DNA of 64,000 nt from Pseudoalteromonas lipolytica (GTDB taxonomy: Bacteria; Pseudomonadota; Gammaproteobacteria; Enterobacterales; Alteromonadaceae): contig NZ_LJTC01000011.1 in NCBI RefSeq assembly GCF_001306915.1, positions 1 to 64,000 of the forward strand, written 5' to 3'. The notes below the pieces were generated by a model that saw only the letters and a list, made by a program, of their open reading frames with translations, had not been told where the DNA came from and did not search any database. Below are positions 9,236 through 18,929 of this stretch, piece after piece. Made by a program: the position numbers and the translations under genes. Each line of letters starts with the position of its first letter. Positions within the stretch are counted from its first letter, which is position 1.

Positions 9236-11434
9236 ATGAAACTCTTCCTACCTTTTATCACTGCCTTCAGGGTATTAATACTCTCTTCTTTATGTTTATG
9301 TTCATTTTTTAGCAAAGCTATTGAGTGGCCTCAACAAGTAAAAACAAACCAAGGCACACTCATTGTTTACCAGCCACAACCCGAGAAACTAAACGGTAAT
9401 ACTTTAACAGCCCGTGCAGCAATGTCTTTTTCGCTTTCCGGTAATGACGCAGTGTTCGGCGTGTTTTGGTTTAGAGCTAAATTTGATACTGACCGCGAAA
9501 ACGATACCGTCATCGTTCGCAATATGACAGTCACCGATGTACGCTGGCCTGAATCAAAAGATGCTGGAGAACAAAAATTTACTGCTGTCGTTAATGAAGC
9601 AATAAAAGCCAGCCAATTCGAAACCTCGCTTTCGCAACTCACCGCCAGCCTTGAAAGTGCAGAAGCAGCAGAGCAGAGTTTAACGCAATTAAAAACCGAC
9701 CCTCCAACGATTATATTCAAAGAGCAACTGTCGGTACTGCTGAGTTTTGATGGTGAACCTAAGTTTAGTAAAGTTGAAAACAGCCAATATGAGCGTGCTT
9801 TAAACACCGCCATGACAGTGATTAAAGATAGCAAAAGCAAACTTTGTTATCTCACCGATGGGCAATTTTGGTATCAGGCAAAACAAGCCAAAGGGCCTTA
9901 TGAATTCACTCAAACGCCACCTACCGAACTTGTAAAAATGCTCCCTAAAGATACTGAAAGTTCAGGTCTTAGTGCGCCACCAGCCATTGTTGTAGCCACT
10001 AAACCCACCGAACTTATTGCCACTGATGGCGCAGCTAAATGGAAAAGCTTAACCGGTGGCGAGCTCATGTATGTGTTTAACACTGAAACCCCGTGGCTAC
10101 GTGAAATGCAAACGAATAACATGTATGTCTTGTTATCTGGGCGTTGGTATCGCGCAAAACAACAAACAGGCCCATGGACATTTGTACGCGGCGACGAACT
10201 ACCCGAAAGCTTTGCCAATATTCCACCTGAATCAGATTTAGCTGGCCTCAGAGTTTCGGTTGCCGGCACAGAAGAAGCTGACGAAGCAGTATTAGATGCA
10301 AAAGTGCCGCAAACAGCGGCTATCAGCCGTAAAGATACCAGTTTAACTGTGTACTATGATGGCAAACCTAAGTTTGAACGAATCCCGGGCACGCAAGTTT
10401 CTTATGCTATTAATACCGACGCACAAGTGCTGCAAATTAAAGGCAAATATTATGCAGTCGATAATGCGGTGTGGTTTAAGGCAGATTCCGCACAAGGGCC
10501 TTGGCTTGTTGCTGATAGCATTCCAAAAGAAGACATAGCAAAAATTCCTCCAAGCTCCCCCGTTTACAACGTCACTTACGTCGAGATATACGAGTCAACT
10601 CCTGAGGTGGTGTATGTTGGTTATTACCCAGGTTACATGTGGTCATACCCTTATTATGGCGTGCCAGTGTATGGAACGGGTTGGTATTACCCGCCATACT
10701 GGGGCGGTGGCTACTACTACCCTCGCCCACCGACTTGGGGTTTTAATATTGGCTATAACAACTGGACAGGTTGGTCGTTTGGCTTGAGCTGGAGCAATGG
10801 CTTTTTGAATCTAGGTATGAATTGGCATGTCGGCTGGCCAACAAATTACCGACCTTATCATTGCTGTAATGGCTGGTATGGCGGTGGTTACCGCGGCCCA
10901 GTTTTTATTAATAATGGCAACATCAATATTGGTAACAAAATTAATATCGGCCATAAACCAGGTCATCTTAATAAACAGCCAAGACATAACATTTATAAAC
11001 GCGATAAAAGTAAATCTCGTCTTGCTTCAAAGCAGCAAGTGAAACGCGATTTAAAAACCGCCATCAGCCAACGCGATAAGGCAAACAACGTGTTTGCGGA
11101 TAAAAATGGAAACGTGCTCAAGCATGATGCCGATAAATGGCAACAACGTGTTGAGGGAAAATGGCAAACATTACCTTCTGATAAACAGCAACAAATCAAA
11201 GATCGGGCACAAAACATTGACCGCCAGCAAGTGCAAAATAAATTGCAAAGCATAGATAAAAGTAAAGCGAAACAAGCATTACAGCAGCGTCAGCATATGC
11301 AAAACAGGCAGCAAAATCGTATGCAGCAATTAAATAGGGCGAATAGAGCACGTCAGCAAGGAATGCAACGCCAACAAATGCGCCGCAATACACAAAGACA
11401 GATACCAAGGCAAATGCCTAATCGCGGCCATTAA
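9236..11434 (+). CDS. Secreted repeat protein of the carbohydrate-binding V/XII-like kind
   Basis: This 732-residue exported protein has an N-terminal signal segment ending near SKA. Three related units of about 90 residues lie between about 155 and 440. Each has a DG-x-P/A-K-F/W element and ends in a tryptophan motif: WYQAKQAKGPYEF, WYRAKQQTGPWTF and WFKADSAQGPW. A glycine/tyrosine/tryptophan-rich section follows (about 460-560, e.g. YYPGYMWSYPYYG), then a very basic, glutamine-rich tail (about 590-732). Similar proteins are annotated as carbohydrate-binding family V/XII, but no binding partner is established. The frame opens with TTG at 9230; the ATG at 9236 with AAGGA upstream is the better start. 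Confidence 0.75.
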   Translation: MKLFLPFITAFRVLILSSLCLCSFFSKAIEWPQQVKTNQGTLIVYQPQPEKLNGNTLTARAAMSFSLSGNDAVFGVFWFRAKFDTDRENDTVIVRNMTVTDVRWPESKDAGEQKFTAVVNEAIKASQFETSLSQLTASLESAEAAEQSLTQLKTDPPTIIFKEQLSVLLSFDGEPKFSKVENSQYERALNTAMTVIKDSKSKLCYLTDGQFWYQAKQAKGPYEFTQTPPTELVKMLPKDTESSGLSAPPAIVVATKPTELIATDGAAKWKSLTGGELMYVFNTETPWLREMQTNNMYVLLSGRWYRAKQQTGPWTFVRGDELPESFANIPPESDLAGLRVSVAGTEEADEAVLDAKVPQTAAISRKDTSLTVYYDGKPKFERIPGTQVSYAINTDAQVLQIKGKYYAVDNAVWFKADSAQGPWLVADSIPKEDIAKIPPSSPVYNVTYVEIYESTPEVVYVGYYPGYMWSYPYYGVPVYGTGWYYPPYWGGGYYYPRPPTWGFNIGYNNWTGWSFGLSWSNGFLNLGMNWHVGWPTNYRPYHCCNGWYGGGYRGPVFINNGNINIGNKINIGHKPGHLNKQPRHNIYKRDKSKSRLASKQQVKRDLKTAISQRDKANNVFADKNGNVLKHDADKWQQRVEGKWQTLPSDKQQQIKDRAQNIDRQQVQNKLQSIDKSKAKQALQQRQHMQNRQQNRMQQLNRANRARQQGMQRQQMRRNTQRQIPRQMPNRGH

Positions 11435-11451
11435 TGTAAAAATAGGAACAA

Positions 11452-11481
11452 AACAAAGCCAACGTGAAAATTGGCTTTGTT
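11452..11481 (+). terminator. Hairpin terminator
   Basis: An 11-bp perfect stem (AACAAAGCCAA / TTGGCTTTGTT) with an 8-base loop lies 18 bases past the repeat-protein stop, before the chemoreceptor gene. Confidence 0.75.
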
Positions 11482-11628
11482 GCCTACAATATAAAGTCTG
11501 CATATGGTGACTTTACTAACTAAATGAGGTCTATCAAAAGAAAAACCCATCAAACAATTGCAAAAACTTGCTTAAAACCATTTCTCTATTAGTTTTAATA
11601 ATAAGTCCCTACAAAAGTTTGCTCGCTC

Positions 11629-13254
11629 ATGTTAAATAACTACACTGTTCGTACGAGATTAGCTGTCTTAGCTTTGTTACCAGTTGCTGTTTTTGTGATC
11701 ACATCTATTTTCACGATGTCGATGATGTCTAATATGGTCAAAGGAATTGATAGTTTGTATAGAGACAGAGTACTTCCGTTAGAGCAAATAAAAACAGTAT
11801 CGGACAATTACGCTGTTAACATTGTTGATTTATTTCATAAATACCGCGCTGATCAAATCTCCAAAGCTGACTTTCTAGCCGCAGTTGAAAACGCAAAGAA
11901 TGTTGCTGACAATAAATGGAAAAGCTATTTAGCAACAAAACTCACTTCCGAAGAACAACGCTTAGTTAATATTGTTGAAAAGAATCTCTCTGTAGTCGAA
12001 AGTGAACTTAGCAGGTTTTTAAACCAAGTTAACAGTAACCAGCTAAAAGCGATCCCTAATGAGGTGTTTGTAAAAGAACTTTACGACGTGTTTGACCCTC
12101 TCAGTGAAAGTTATCAAGGTCTGATTAATTTACAGATCAATGAAGCCAACAAATTTAAAAATGCGGCAGATAAAGACTTTTCCCAAGTCACTATCGCAAT
12201 GACAGCTTCGATAACTATTTTAATTATTATCTTGTTGTTTATCGCTTTTGTTATTTATCGTTCTATTCACAACCCTCTGTTATCGCTGAGCGAAACAATA
12301 GGATCAATCTCTGAAAACGCTGATTTACGGCTCCGCGCAAAAACCCATGGTAATGATGAGATAGCTCAGGCAGCAAACCACTTTAACGCTATGATGGAGC
12401 GCATTCATGCTCTTGTAAATGATGTAACCAGCGCAACACTTACTCTCTCATCTGCCGCTGAGCAAATGAACTCAATTAGCGACCAAGTTGCCAGCACTGC
12501 CACTGAACAAGAACAACAATCGGCAATGATTGCTACTGCTATTACGCAAATGAGCAGTGCTATTGAACAAGTTGCAGCTAATGCGCTTGCGACTTCAGAA
12601 AAAGCCACCCACACAGATAAGACAGCGAAGCTTGGCCAACAGTCTGTACAAGAAAATATCGATGCAATTAACCACTTGTCGCATATAGTTAATACCAATA
12701 CTCAACTTATCAATGAGTTAAATACACAATCAACAGATATCAACCAAGTGGTAATGATGATTCAAGGGGTTGCTGAACAAACAAATTTACTTGCGTTAAA
12801 TGCGGCCATTGAAGCAGCACGCGCAGGTGAGTCGGGTCGCGGTTTCGCTGTGGTGGCTGATGAAGTAAGGCAACTTGCGCACAACACGCAAAAAGCCACA
12901 GCGAGTATTAACGAAATGATCAGTAAACTACAAGCAATGGCGCAGCAAGCAGTGACCGCCATGGGTAATGCCGACGAAAGTGCTAAACAAAGTGTTGAAT
13001 ACGCAGAACGCTCATCACAATTACTGACTGAAATCACTCAAGAAATGGCACTTATTGCCGATATGAACAATGAAGTTTCTACCGCAACAGATGAACAAAC
13101 AATCGTTGCCAACGAACTTAGTTGTAATATCAATGAATTTAGCAGTAGTATTTCACTAGTTAGCGAAAGCTCGCAGCAAAACGCTCAAGCAAGTCAAGAA
13201 TTAGCTTCATTAGCGTCGCGATTACAGCAACAGGTCCATGTATTCAAAGTATGA
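11629..13254 (+). CDS. Methyl-accepting chemotaxis protein with 4-helix-bundle sensor
   Basis: This 541-residue inner-membrane chemoreceptor has a first membrane helix at about 12-32 and a periplasmic four-helix-bundle region at about 33-185. The second membrane helix ([17 protein letters not shown]) is followed by a HAMP domain and the cytoplasmic signalling domain. The conserved hairpin tip reads [20 protein letters not shown] and continues to [12 protein letters not shown]. It should signal to CheA/CheW. Thirty-eight bases after its stop begins a periplasmic binding-protein gene, then a DM13 gene, all in the same direction, so the sensed compound may be delivered by the binding protein. 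No strong ribosome site precedes the ATG. Confidence 0.92.
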   Translation: MLNNYTVRTRLAVLALLPVAVFVITSIFTMSMMSNMVKGIDSLYRDRVLPLEQIKTVSDNYAVNIVDLFHKYRADQISKADFLAAVENAKNVADNKWKSYLATKLTSEEQRLVNIVEKNLSVVESELSRFLNQVNSNQLKAIPNEVFVKELYDVFDPLSESYQGLINLQINEANKFKNAADKDFSQVTIAMTASITILIIILLFIAFVIYRSIHNPLLSLSETIGSISENADLRLRAKTHGNDEIAQAANHFNAMMERIHALVNDVTSATLTLSSAAEQMNSISDQVASTATEQEQQSAMIATAITQMSSAIEQVAANALATSEKATHTDKTAKLGQQSVQENIDAINHLSHIVNTNTQLINELNTQSTDINQVVMMIQGVAEQTNLLALNAAIEAARAGESGRGFAVVADEVRQLAHNTQKATASINEMISKLQAMAQQAVTAMGNADESAKQSVEYAERSSQLLTEITQEMALIADMNNEVSTATDEQTIVANELSCNINEFSSSISLVSESSQQNAQASQELASLASRLQQQVHVFKV

Positions 13255-13292
13255 TGGGCAACTGATTACTTTGCACACAGAGATCCTAATAA

Positions 13293-14099
13293 ATGACTAC
13301 AATTTGGCGCCTGTTTTTATTATTTTTAGCTTTACATTGTTCTTACGCAATCGCGCAAAGTCAAATTGTAATCCAACTTGCTAAACCTATTTATACTGAT
13401 GCAGTCAAACAGCAATACATTCATAAAATACTTACGAAAAGCTTTGCCGCGGTAAATGCTGATATTATCATCCGATATGATTCGCAACCAATGAATGATA
13501 AACGAATAGTAGAGCAACTTAGCCACAACAAAGCCATAACTCTCGCCTGGCTGTCATTACCTTCTCAGTTAAGTAATACCTTAGTAAAAACAACTATTCC
13601 TATTTATAAAGGCTTACACGGTAAACGGCTACTAATTATTCATAAAAAAGAGCAACTAAAATTTAAAGCTATCAAAAACTTGGAACAATTAAGACCGCTA
13701 CTTGCAGTGCAGCAACAAAGCTGGTCAGATTATGATGTGCTAAAAGCAAATGGTTTATCTGTAAATGGAGAGCTTGATTACGCAGGAATGGTCAAAGCAC
13801 TTGAAAGTGGTCTAGCAGATTACTTTCCTCGTTCTGCATTAGCAATAGGTGTAGAACTTCAGCGACTACAACAAACAAACTTTGTCATTGCGCCAGACAT
13901 TATGTTGCAATACCCCAATGACTATTACTTTTACTTAAGTAAAGAAAATCAAAATATTAGGGATTTGCTAGAACAAGGCATGCAAAAGATACAGCAATCG
14001 GGTGAACTTGAGCAGCTTTATTTACAACACTTTGGTGATGTTGAAAAGCAATTTTCTTTAAGTCAACGCCACATCATAAACTTAAAAAATAGGGAATAA
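13293..14099 (+). CDS. Periplasmic solute-binding protein-like (SBP_bac_3 type)
   Basis: This 268-residue protein has a clear signal peptide (MTTIWRLFLLFLALHCSYA) and a two-lobe binding-protein fold of the amino-acid/polar-compound type. Visible features are ALESGLADYFPRSALAIG, typical of lobe linkage in this family, and a C-terminal DLLEQGMQKIQQSGELEQLY helix with the IRDLLEQGM pattern. No permease or ATPase gene is nearby, so it is more likely a sensory ligand-binding protein than part of an ABC importer. Its position right after a chemoreceptor fits that view. The DM13 gene starts two bases after its stop. Confidence 0.75.
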   Translation: MTTIWRLFLLFLALHCSYAIAQSQIVIQLAKPIYTDAVKQQYIHKILTKSFAAVNADIIIRYDSQPMNDKRIVEQLSHNKAITLAWLSLPSQLSNTLVKTTIPIYKGLHGKRLLIIHKKEQLKFKAIKNLEQLRPLLAVQQQSWSDYDVLKANGLSVNGELDYAGMVKALESGLADYFPRSALAIGVELQRLQQTNFVIAPDIMLQYPNDYYFYLSKENQNIRDLLEQGMQKIQQSGELEQLYLQHFGDVEKQFSLSQRHIINLKNRE

Positions 14100-14101
14100 T
14101 A

Positions 14102-14572
14102 ATGCTAAAAGCACTGTTAATTTTCATCATAGCATTGGCTATTTTTGCTGCGGGCTTTATGGCTGGGATATACAGTTTGCCAATTTTAACTGAGCAACCA
14201 GCCCCTGAAATCAAGACTCTTGAACAACATCAAACGAGAGCTCTGTTTAGTGCAGAGTTTAAACCTGATCTTAAAGGCTCAGATCGCCTTCATTATGGTG
14301 ATGGTATGGTTTATCTAACGAATGATGCTATTTCTATGCAAGGCACGTTATCACCAGGGCCTGACTATCAACTTTATCTATCGCGAAACTTTATTGATAA
14401 CGAAGCCGATTTTTTAGCACAAAAAGGCACCATGCAGCGTGTTGCAGGGGTGCGTTCGTTCAACGGCTTTAAATTAGTTGTGCCACAAGGTATTGATGTC
14501 AGAGATTACAATACTGTGATTATTTGGTGTGAAAGTTTTGAGGAATTTATAACTGCAGCACAGTATCAGTAG
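14102..14572 (+). CDS. Membrane-anchored DM13 domain protein
   Basis: This 156-residue protein has one N-terminal membrane anchor (about 4-24) and a periplasmic DM13 domain (about 50-150). The domain shows LHYGDGMVYL, LSPGPDYQLYLS, FNGFKLVVPQG and the signature VIIWCESF with its single conserved cysteine. DM13 domains have been proposed to take part in redox or electron-transfer reactions; this is not proven. The start lies two bases after the binding-protein stop, implying translational coupling and a joint role. Confidence 0.85.
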   Translation: MLKALLIFIIALAIFAAGFMAGIYSLPILTEQPAPEIKTLEQHQTRALFSAEFKPDLKGSDRLHYGDGMVYLTNDAISMQGTLSPGPDYQLYLSRNFIDNEADFLAQKGTMQRVAGVRSFNGFKLVVPQGIDVRDYNTVIIWCESFEEFITAAQYQ

Positions 14573-14587
14573 CTCGATGAATAAAAC

Positions 14588-14614
14588 AAAGCCGCCTTTG
14601 GAGAGGGCGGCTTT
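14588..14614. terminator. Bidirectional hairpin terminator
   Basis: A perfect 9-bp stem (AAAGCCGCC / GGCGGCTTT) with a 9-base loop sits between the DM13 gene and the convergent ahpF gene. The A and T runs on both sides suit termination in both directions. Confidence 0.8.
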
Positions 14615-14659
14615 AAAGCGGCAGCTATGGGTGTGAGCTGCCTAATCAAGAGTCGCTAA

Positions 14660-16240
14660 TTAAGCTGCATCTTCGGTGTTTTGAATCTCATCGCTGTGGC
14701 GAATTAAGTAATCAAATGCACCTAAACTTGCCGTTGCACCACTGCCCATGGCAATAATGATTTGCTTAAACGGCGTTGTTGTTGCATCACCTGCCGCGTA
14801 AACACCCGGTAATGATGTTGCACCTTTGCTGTCTATTTCGATTTCGCCAAAGCGAGTCAGTACTAGTTCTGAATCTTTTAACCATTCAGTGTTTGGCACC
14901 AAGCCGATTTGCACAAAGATACCTGCAAGCTCAAGTGATTTTTCATCGCCAGAGATACGGTCAATATAGCTTAAGCCTGTTACTCGTTTACCATCACCTA
15001 CAACTTCTGTTGTTTGCGCGTTTTTGATAATCGTAATGTTGTTTAAGCTATTTGCTTTGCGAATAAGTACTTCGTCAGCACGTAAGGTATCAGCAAATTC
15101 GAGCACAGTGACATGCTCAACAATGTTTGCAAGGTCGATTGCCGCTTCAATACCTGAGTTACCACCACCGATAACCGCAACCGCTTTACCTTTAAATAAC
15201 GGGCCATCGCAGTGAGGGCAGTAAGCAACGCCATGACCGCGATACTCTTTTTCACCGGGTACATTCATTTCACGCCAGCGTGCACCAGTTGCTAATACCA
15301 CTGACTTAGCATTTAACACCGCGCCATTTTCTAGCGTGATTTGGTAATTACCTTGTTTAGTAAGCGATGCCGCACGTTGGTTTTGCATCACATCTACGTC
15401 GTATTCTTTTACGTGTTCTTCAAGTTGAGCAACTAATTTAGGACCTTCGGTCGCTTTTACTGAGATAAAGTTTTCAATTGCTAACGTGTCTGAAACCTGA
15501 CCACCAAAACGCTCTGCCACAACACCGGTATTTAAGCCTTTACGCGCCGAATAAATTGCCGCAGAAGCCCCTGCCGGACCACCACCAACAACAAGTACAT
15601 CGAATAACTCTTTATCGTTCAGTGCTTCGGCTTGGCGTGCAGCCGCTTTGGTATCTACTTTATTTAGAATGTCGGTCAGGTTAACAGCGCCTTGGCTGAA
15701 TAACTCTCCATTTAAGTACACAGCTGGTACTGCTAACACATTACGCTCGTTCACTTCGTCTTGGAACAAGGCGCCATCAATCATAGTCGCCGTAATATTT
15801 TCATTGTGTGCCGCCATCAAGTTAAGTGCTTGCACTACTTGCGGACATGTTTGACAACTTAATGAAATATATACTTCAAAGTTGAGTGGCCCAGGCAATG
15901 ATTTAATTTGTTCAATTTCAGTCTCTGATGCCTTGCTTGGATGACCTCCAGTGTGAAGAAGTGCAAGGATCAAGCTTGTGAATTCGTGGCCCATAGGCAC
16001 ACCCGCAAATGTGATTTGCGTATTGTTAATAGGTGAAGATACCACCATAGACGGACGACGTACGTCTTGGTTAGGGTTATCTCGCACCGAGAATTTGTCG
16101 CTTAACGATGCTAAATCGTTCGCTAAGTTTTTAAGTTCTGTTGATTTATTGCTGTCATCCAAGGCGATAAGCAGCTCAACAGGGCTGGTAATAGAAGCAA
16201 AGTGGCTTGTTAATTGGTTTTTGATATTCGTATCTAACAT
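14660..16240 (-). CDS. ahpF: Alkyl hydroperoxide reductase subunit F
   Basis: This 526-residue flavoprotein transfers electrons from NADH to AhpC for peroxide reduction in the cytoplasm. It has an N-terminal double thioredoxin fold with C129-QT-C132 and an FAD site [19 protein letters not shown]. The second redox pair is CPHC and the NAD site is [16 protein letters not shown]. The C-terminal [19 protein letters not shown] completes the FAD domain. Length and cysteine positions match E. coli AhpF closely. It lies 155 bases behind ahpC with a hairpin between, as expected for an ahpCF unit with reduced ahpF expression. Confidence 0.97.
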   Translation of the reverse strand: MLDTNIKNQLTSHFASITSPVELLIALDDSNKSTELKNLANDLASLSDKFSVRDNPNQDVRRPSMVVSSPINNTQITFAGVPMGHEFTSLILALLHTGGHPSKASETEIEQIKSLPGPLNFEVYISLSCQTCPQVVQALNLMAAHNENITATMIDGALFQDEVNERNVLAVPAVYLNGELFSQGAVNLTDILNKVDTKAAARQAEALNDKELFDVLVVGGGPAGASAAIYSARKGLNTGVVAERFGGQVSDTLAIENFISVKATEGPKLVAQLEEHVKEYDVDVMQNQRAASLTKQGNYQITLENGAVLNAKSVVLATGARWREMNVPGEKEYRGHGVAYCPHCDGPLFKGKAVAVIGGGNSGIEAAIDLANIVEHVTVLEFADTLRADEVLIRKANSLNNITIIKNAQTTEVVGDGKRVTGLSYIDRISGDEKSLELAGIFVQIGLVPNTEWLKDSELVLTRFGEIEIDSKGATSLPGVYAAGDATTTPFKQIIIAMGSGATASLGAFDYLIRHSDEIQNTEDAA

Positions 16241-16352
16241 GGCTTAGCCCTTGAGTTCAGAATCAATAATCTAGAAAAATTTTAGGGATAACTGCCCATC
16301 ACCCGCTAATGTGCTTAATATGAGTTGTGAAGGGCAATTAAGGTTGCATTGA

Positions 16353-16377
16353 GATAGCAAAGCAAAGCTTTGCTATC
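16353..16377. terminator. Intercistronic hairpin between ahpC and ahpF
   Basis: A perfect 10-bp stem (GATAGCAAAG / CTTTGCTATC) with loop CAAAG lies 19 bases past the ahpC stop. It has no strong U tail, so it could partly terminate or protect the ahpC transcript while letting some transcription reach ahpF. Confidence 0.55.
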
Positions 16378-16395
16378 GTTTAATGCTGTGACAAA

Positions 16396-16965
16396 TTAGA
16401 TTTTGCCAACTAGGTCTAGTGAAGGAGCAAGTGTCTCTTCACCTGGCTGCCATGATGCAGGACATACTTCACCGTCGTGGTTAGCAATGTACTGTGCAGC
16501 TTGTACTTTACGTACTAACTCTTTCGCGCTACGGCCGATACCTAAGTCGTGAGTTTCGATTACTTTGATTTCGCCTTCAGGGTTCATTACGAATGTACCG
16601 CGAAGAGCAAGACCTTCGTCTTCAATCATCACACCGAAGTTACGAGTAATACGACCTGTAGGGTCACCAATCATTGGGAATTTGATTTTACCAATTGTGT
16701 CAGACGTATCGTGCCATGCTTTGTGAGTGAAGTGCGTGTCAGTTGATACTGAGTAAACCTCAACACCCATTTCTTGAAGCTGCTCGTAGTAATCAGCAAC
16801 ATCACCAAGCTCTGTAGGACATACGAAAGTAAAGTCAGCTGGGTAGAAGAAGAAGATTGACCACTTACCTAGCACGTCTTTTTCTGTTAGTTCTACAAAG
16901 TCACCGTTGTGGTAAGCTGTTGCATTGAATGGTTGTAGTTTTGTGTTAATTAATGAAGTGCTCAT
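16396..16965 (-). CDS. ahpC: Alkyl hydroperoxide reductase subunit C (peroxiredoxin)
   Basis: This 189-residue typical 2-Cys peroxiredoxin reduces hydrogen peroxide and organic hydroperoxides in the cytoplasm and is re-reduced by AhpF. The peroxidatic cysteine is C49 in FTFVCPTELGD and the resolving cysteine is C168 in GEVCPASW. A four-residue longer frame exists (to 16977), but MSTSLINTK is the usual N-terminus of the family. The 195-base upstream gap leaves room for an OxyR-type promoter; no operator was assigned. Confidence 0.97.
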   Translation of the reverse strand: MSTSLINTKLQPFNATAYHNGDFVELTEKDVLGKWSIFFFYPADFTFVCPTELGDVADYYEQLQEMGVEVYSVSTDTHFTHKAWHDTSDTIGKIKFPMIGDPTGRITRNFGVMIEDEGLALRGTFVMNPEGEIKVIETHDLGIGRSAKELVRKVQAAQYIANHDGEVCPASWQPGEETLAPSLDLVGKI

Positions 16966-17172
16966 AATATTCCTCATTGATGTATTTAAAAAGTTTAATT
17001 AACGCAGCCTTGCGTCTGCTTGATTAATACAATAGAGGCCTGAGCGATTAAAATAAAATTGATTGTTTAGATTAAATTGATTTATTTTTTAGATTGAAAG
17101 ATTGGAAATAGCAAAAACTACAAAGCCCTCAATAACTTACGCAATCAAGGGCCTTCATTTCAGGGAATAAAA

Positions 17173-17676
17173 TTACTTACTAAAACCGTATAAACTCTTT
17201 GGTTTTATGTAGTTAGGCTCAATTCCTTGCTCTTTTGCAGCTGCTAACATAACTTGTTCAATCCAACCTGCATCCATAATGTTCATATAGTTGCCATCTG
17301 GGTCAAAGTTAATATTGGCTCCCATTACTATCATAAAGGTATCGGTCACTTCAGTGTTGTCTGCTGGGACTTGAAATTGATGAATCGAACCGCCTGGTTC
17401 AAATAAATAGCTACCCGCTACTTGTAAATCGTCAGGGTACTCAGTGTAGTGCCAGCTGCCCGCCATGGTATATAAATGCACAACACCAGTGTGAAAGTGC
17501 TTTGGCAAAACTGTACCCGGTTCAAATAAAACGCGTAAAACCCATACCCCATTCTCAGAATCCAGCATGAGTGGATAAATGTGCACGCCTGGTAAAGCGT
17601 TTTTAATTAGCTTTTCATCATTGGTATGAATAGTGAGTAAAAAATCTTGATGATTAATAATATCTGGTAATGCCAT
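17173..17676 (-). CDS. Cupin protein of the dihydroxyacetophenone dioxygenase-like family
   Basis: This 167-residue single-domain cupin has a metal site visible in LPKHFHTGVVHLYTMAGSWHY (shown here as two histidines, then a later H). A second-motif histidine lies in EPGGSIHQFQVP. Overall layout resembles 2,4'-dihydroxyacetophenone dioxygenase and related acetylacetone-cleaving enzymes, which split carbon-carbon bonds next to carbonyls using iron. The true substrate is unknown. The gene is divergent from an AraC regulator (141-base gap), which likely controls it. A GAGGG site lies eight bases before the ATG. Confidence 0.7.
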   Translation of the reverse strand: MALPDIINHQDFLLTIHTNDEKLIKNALPGVHIYPLMLDSENGVWVLRVLFEPGTVLPKHFHTGVVHLYTMAGSWHYTEYPDDLQVAGSYLFEPGGSIHQFQVPADNTEVTDTFMIVMGANINFDPDGNYMNIMDAGWIEQVMLAAAKEQGIEPNYIKPKSLYGFSK

Positions 17677-17817
17677 GTGTGTGCCCTCTTTAATGCGTGT
17701 TAGTAAATCAGCGTATTGTTTACGTTAATACATTGTTAAACTTTACTGACCTGTATTACTTTACTTTGTACGCAATTTTTTTTACTTTTTACGCCAGAGC
17801 ACAAAAAAGAGCATACT

Positions 17818-18837
17818 ATGCCCCGATTAACACAAGCACCTGATCTAATTAGAGTATCTGCTCTACATGGCTATATTGAGCTGATCGAAAGCAAATTGGT
17901 GAACCCTGATATACTTTTATCACACGTTGGTTTAGACAGAAAACAACTACAAGATGCCAATAGCTTTGTGCAGTATCAGCAACTCATTCAACTGTTAGAG
18001 ACCACGGCGAAAGAACTAAACCTGCCCTATTTTGGGTTAGAATTAGGGCGTTGGCAAAGCTTGAACATTTTGGGCTCTGTTGGTTATTTGGTGGGTAATT
18101 GCGACACCCTTGAATTGGCACTTAAAAATTTAACTAAGTATTATCACATTCATCAAAATAGCGCTGATTTACTCCTTGAAGTAGACCAAAACTATGTAAA
18201 ACTATCATTTTTAGTTCGTAGTAGCTTAAAAGTGAGTGTCTATCATGGCGCTGATCTAGCCCTAAGTGTTGGGGTTAATTTATTAAAGAAACTAACCGAT
18301 GATCAAATAAAACTGCACCGTTTGGAACTTCCCCATAGTTGTAATGAAAATCCGAGTGTTTATCGCCAAGCATTAGGTCAAGTTCCTGTGTTTAATTGTG
18401 CACACACAGCAGTCGTGTTTGAAAAAAAATACCTTAAACTCGCTATTAAGAACTCAGATAAGCAGTTGTTTTCTATACTCAGCCAACAGCTTGGGCTGAT
18501 TCAAAACACCAAACGTGAAAATATCTCAGATCATGTTGAAGTGATGATCAAGCAGTACTTACTACACGAGGAGTTTGGGGTAAACCTTGTAGCCGAAAAG
18601 TTATCGATGAGTACCCGTAGCTTACAGCGCCACTTAACAAAGCATGGCACAACGTTTCGTGAATTAGTCGATGATGTACGCTGTCATTTGGCACATCAAT
18701 ATTTAATTGAATCTAGCCTCACTTTATCAAACATATCAGATATCTTGAGCTTTTCTAATTACAGCGAATTTACTCGATCTTTTAAACGTTGGTATGGTAT
18801 TCCACCTAGAGATTACCGCAAGTTTCATTCCCATTAA
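17818..18837 (+). CDS. AraC family transcriptional regulator
   Basis: This 339-residue regulator has an N-terminal OruR-like effector domain and a C-terminal AraC domain. The latter shows VAEKLSMSTRSLQRHLTKHG and SNISDILSFSNYSEFTRSF, ending FKRWYGIPPRDYRKF. It shares architecture with the AraC protein at 2303-3265. It is divergent from the cupin gene and upstream of the acyl-CoA ligase (92-base gap), so it may control either or both. The effector is unknown. Confidence 0.9.
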   Translation: MPRLTQAPDLIRVSALHGYIELIESKLVNPDILLSHVGLDRKQLQDANSFVQYQQLIQLLETTAKELNLPYFGLELGRWQSLNILGSVGYLVGNCDTLELALKNLTKYYHIHQNSADLLLEVDQNYVKLSFLVRSSLKVSVYHGADLALSVGVNLLKKLTDDQIKLHRLELPHSCNENPSVYRQALGQVPVFNCAHTAVVFEKKYLKLAIKNSDKQLFSILSQQLGLIQNTKRENISDHVEVMIKQYLLHEEFGVNLVAEKLSMSTRSLQRHLTKHGTTFRELVDDVRCHLAHQYLIESSLTLSNISDILSFSNYSEFTRSFKRWYGIPPRDYRKFHSH

Positions 18838-18929
18838 TGGCGTAAAAAGTCAAAAACAAGTCGTTTAAAGCTAAGTTTCACGTTAACAAATTGTATATAT
18901 TCATTAGTCAAACAAGCTAAGGAATAACC

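Noticed and set aside
9367..9840. A 157-codon open frame antisense to the repeat protein
   Set aside because: It lies wholly inside a well-supported gene, has low-complexity serine/leucine composition and no ribosome site; it is a shadow of the opposite strand.
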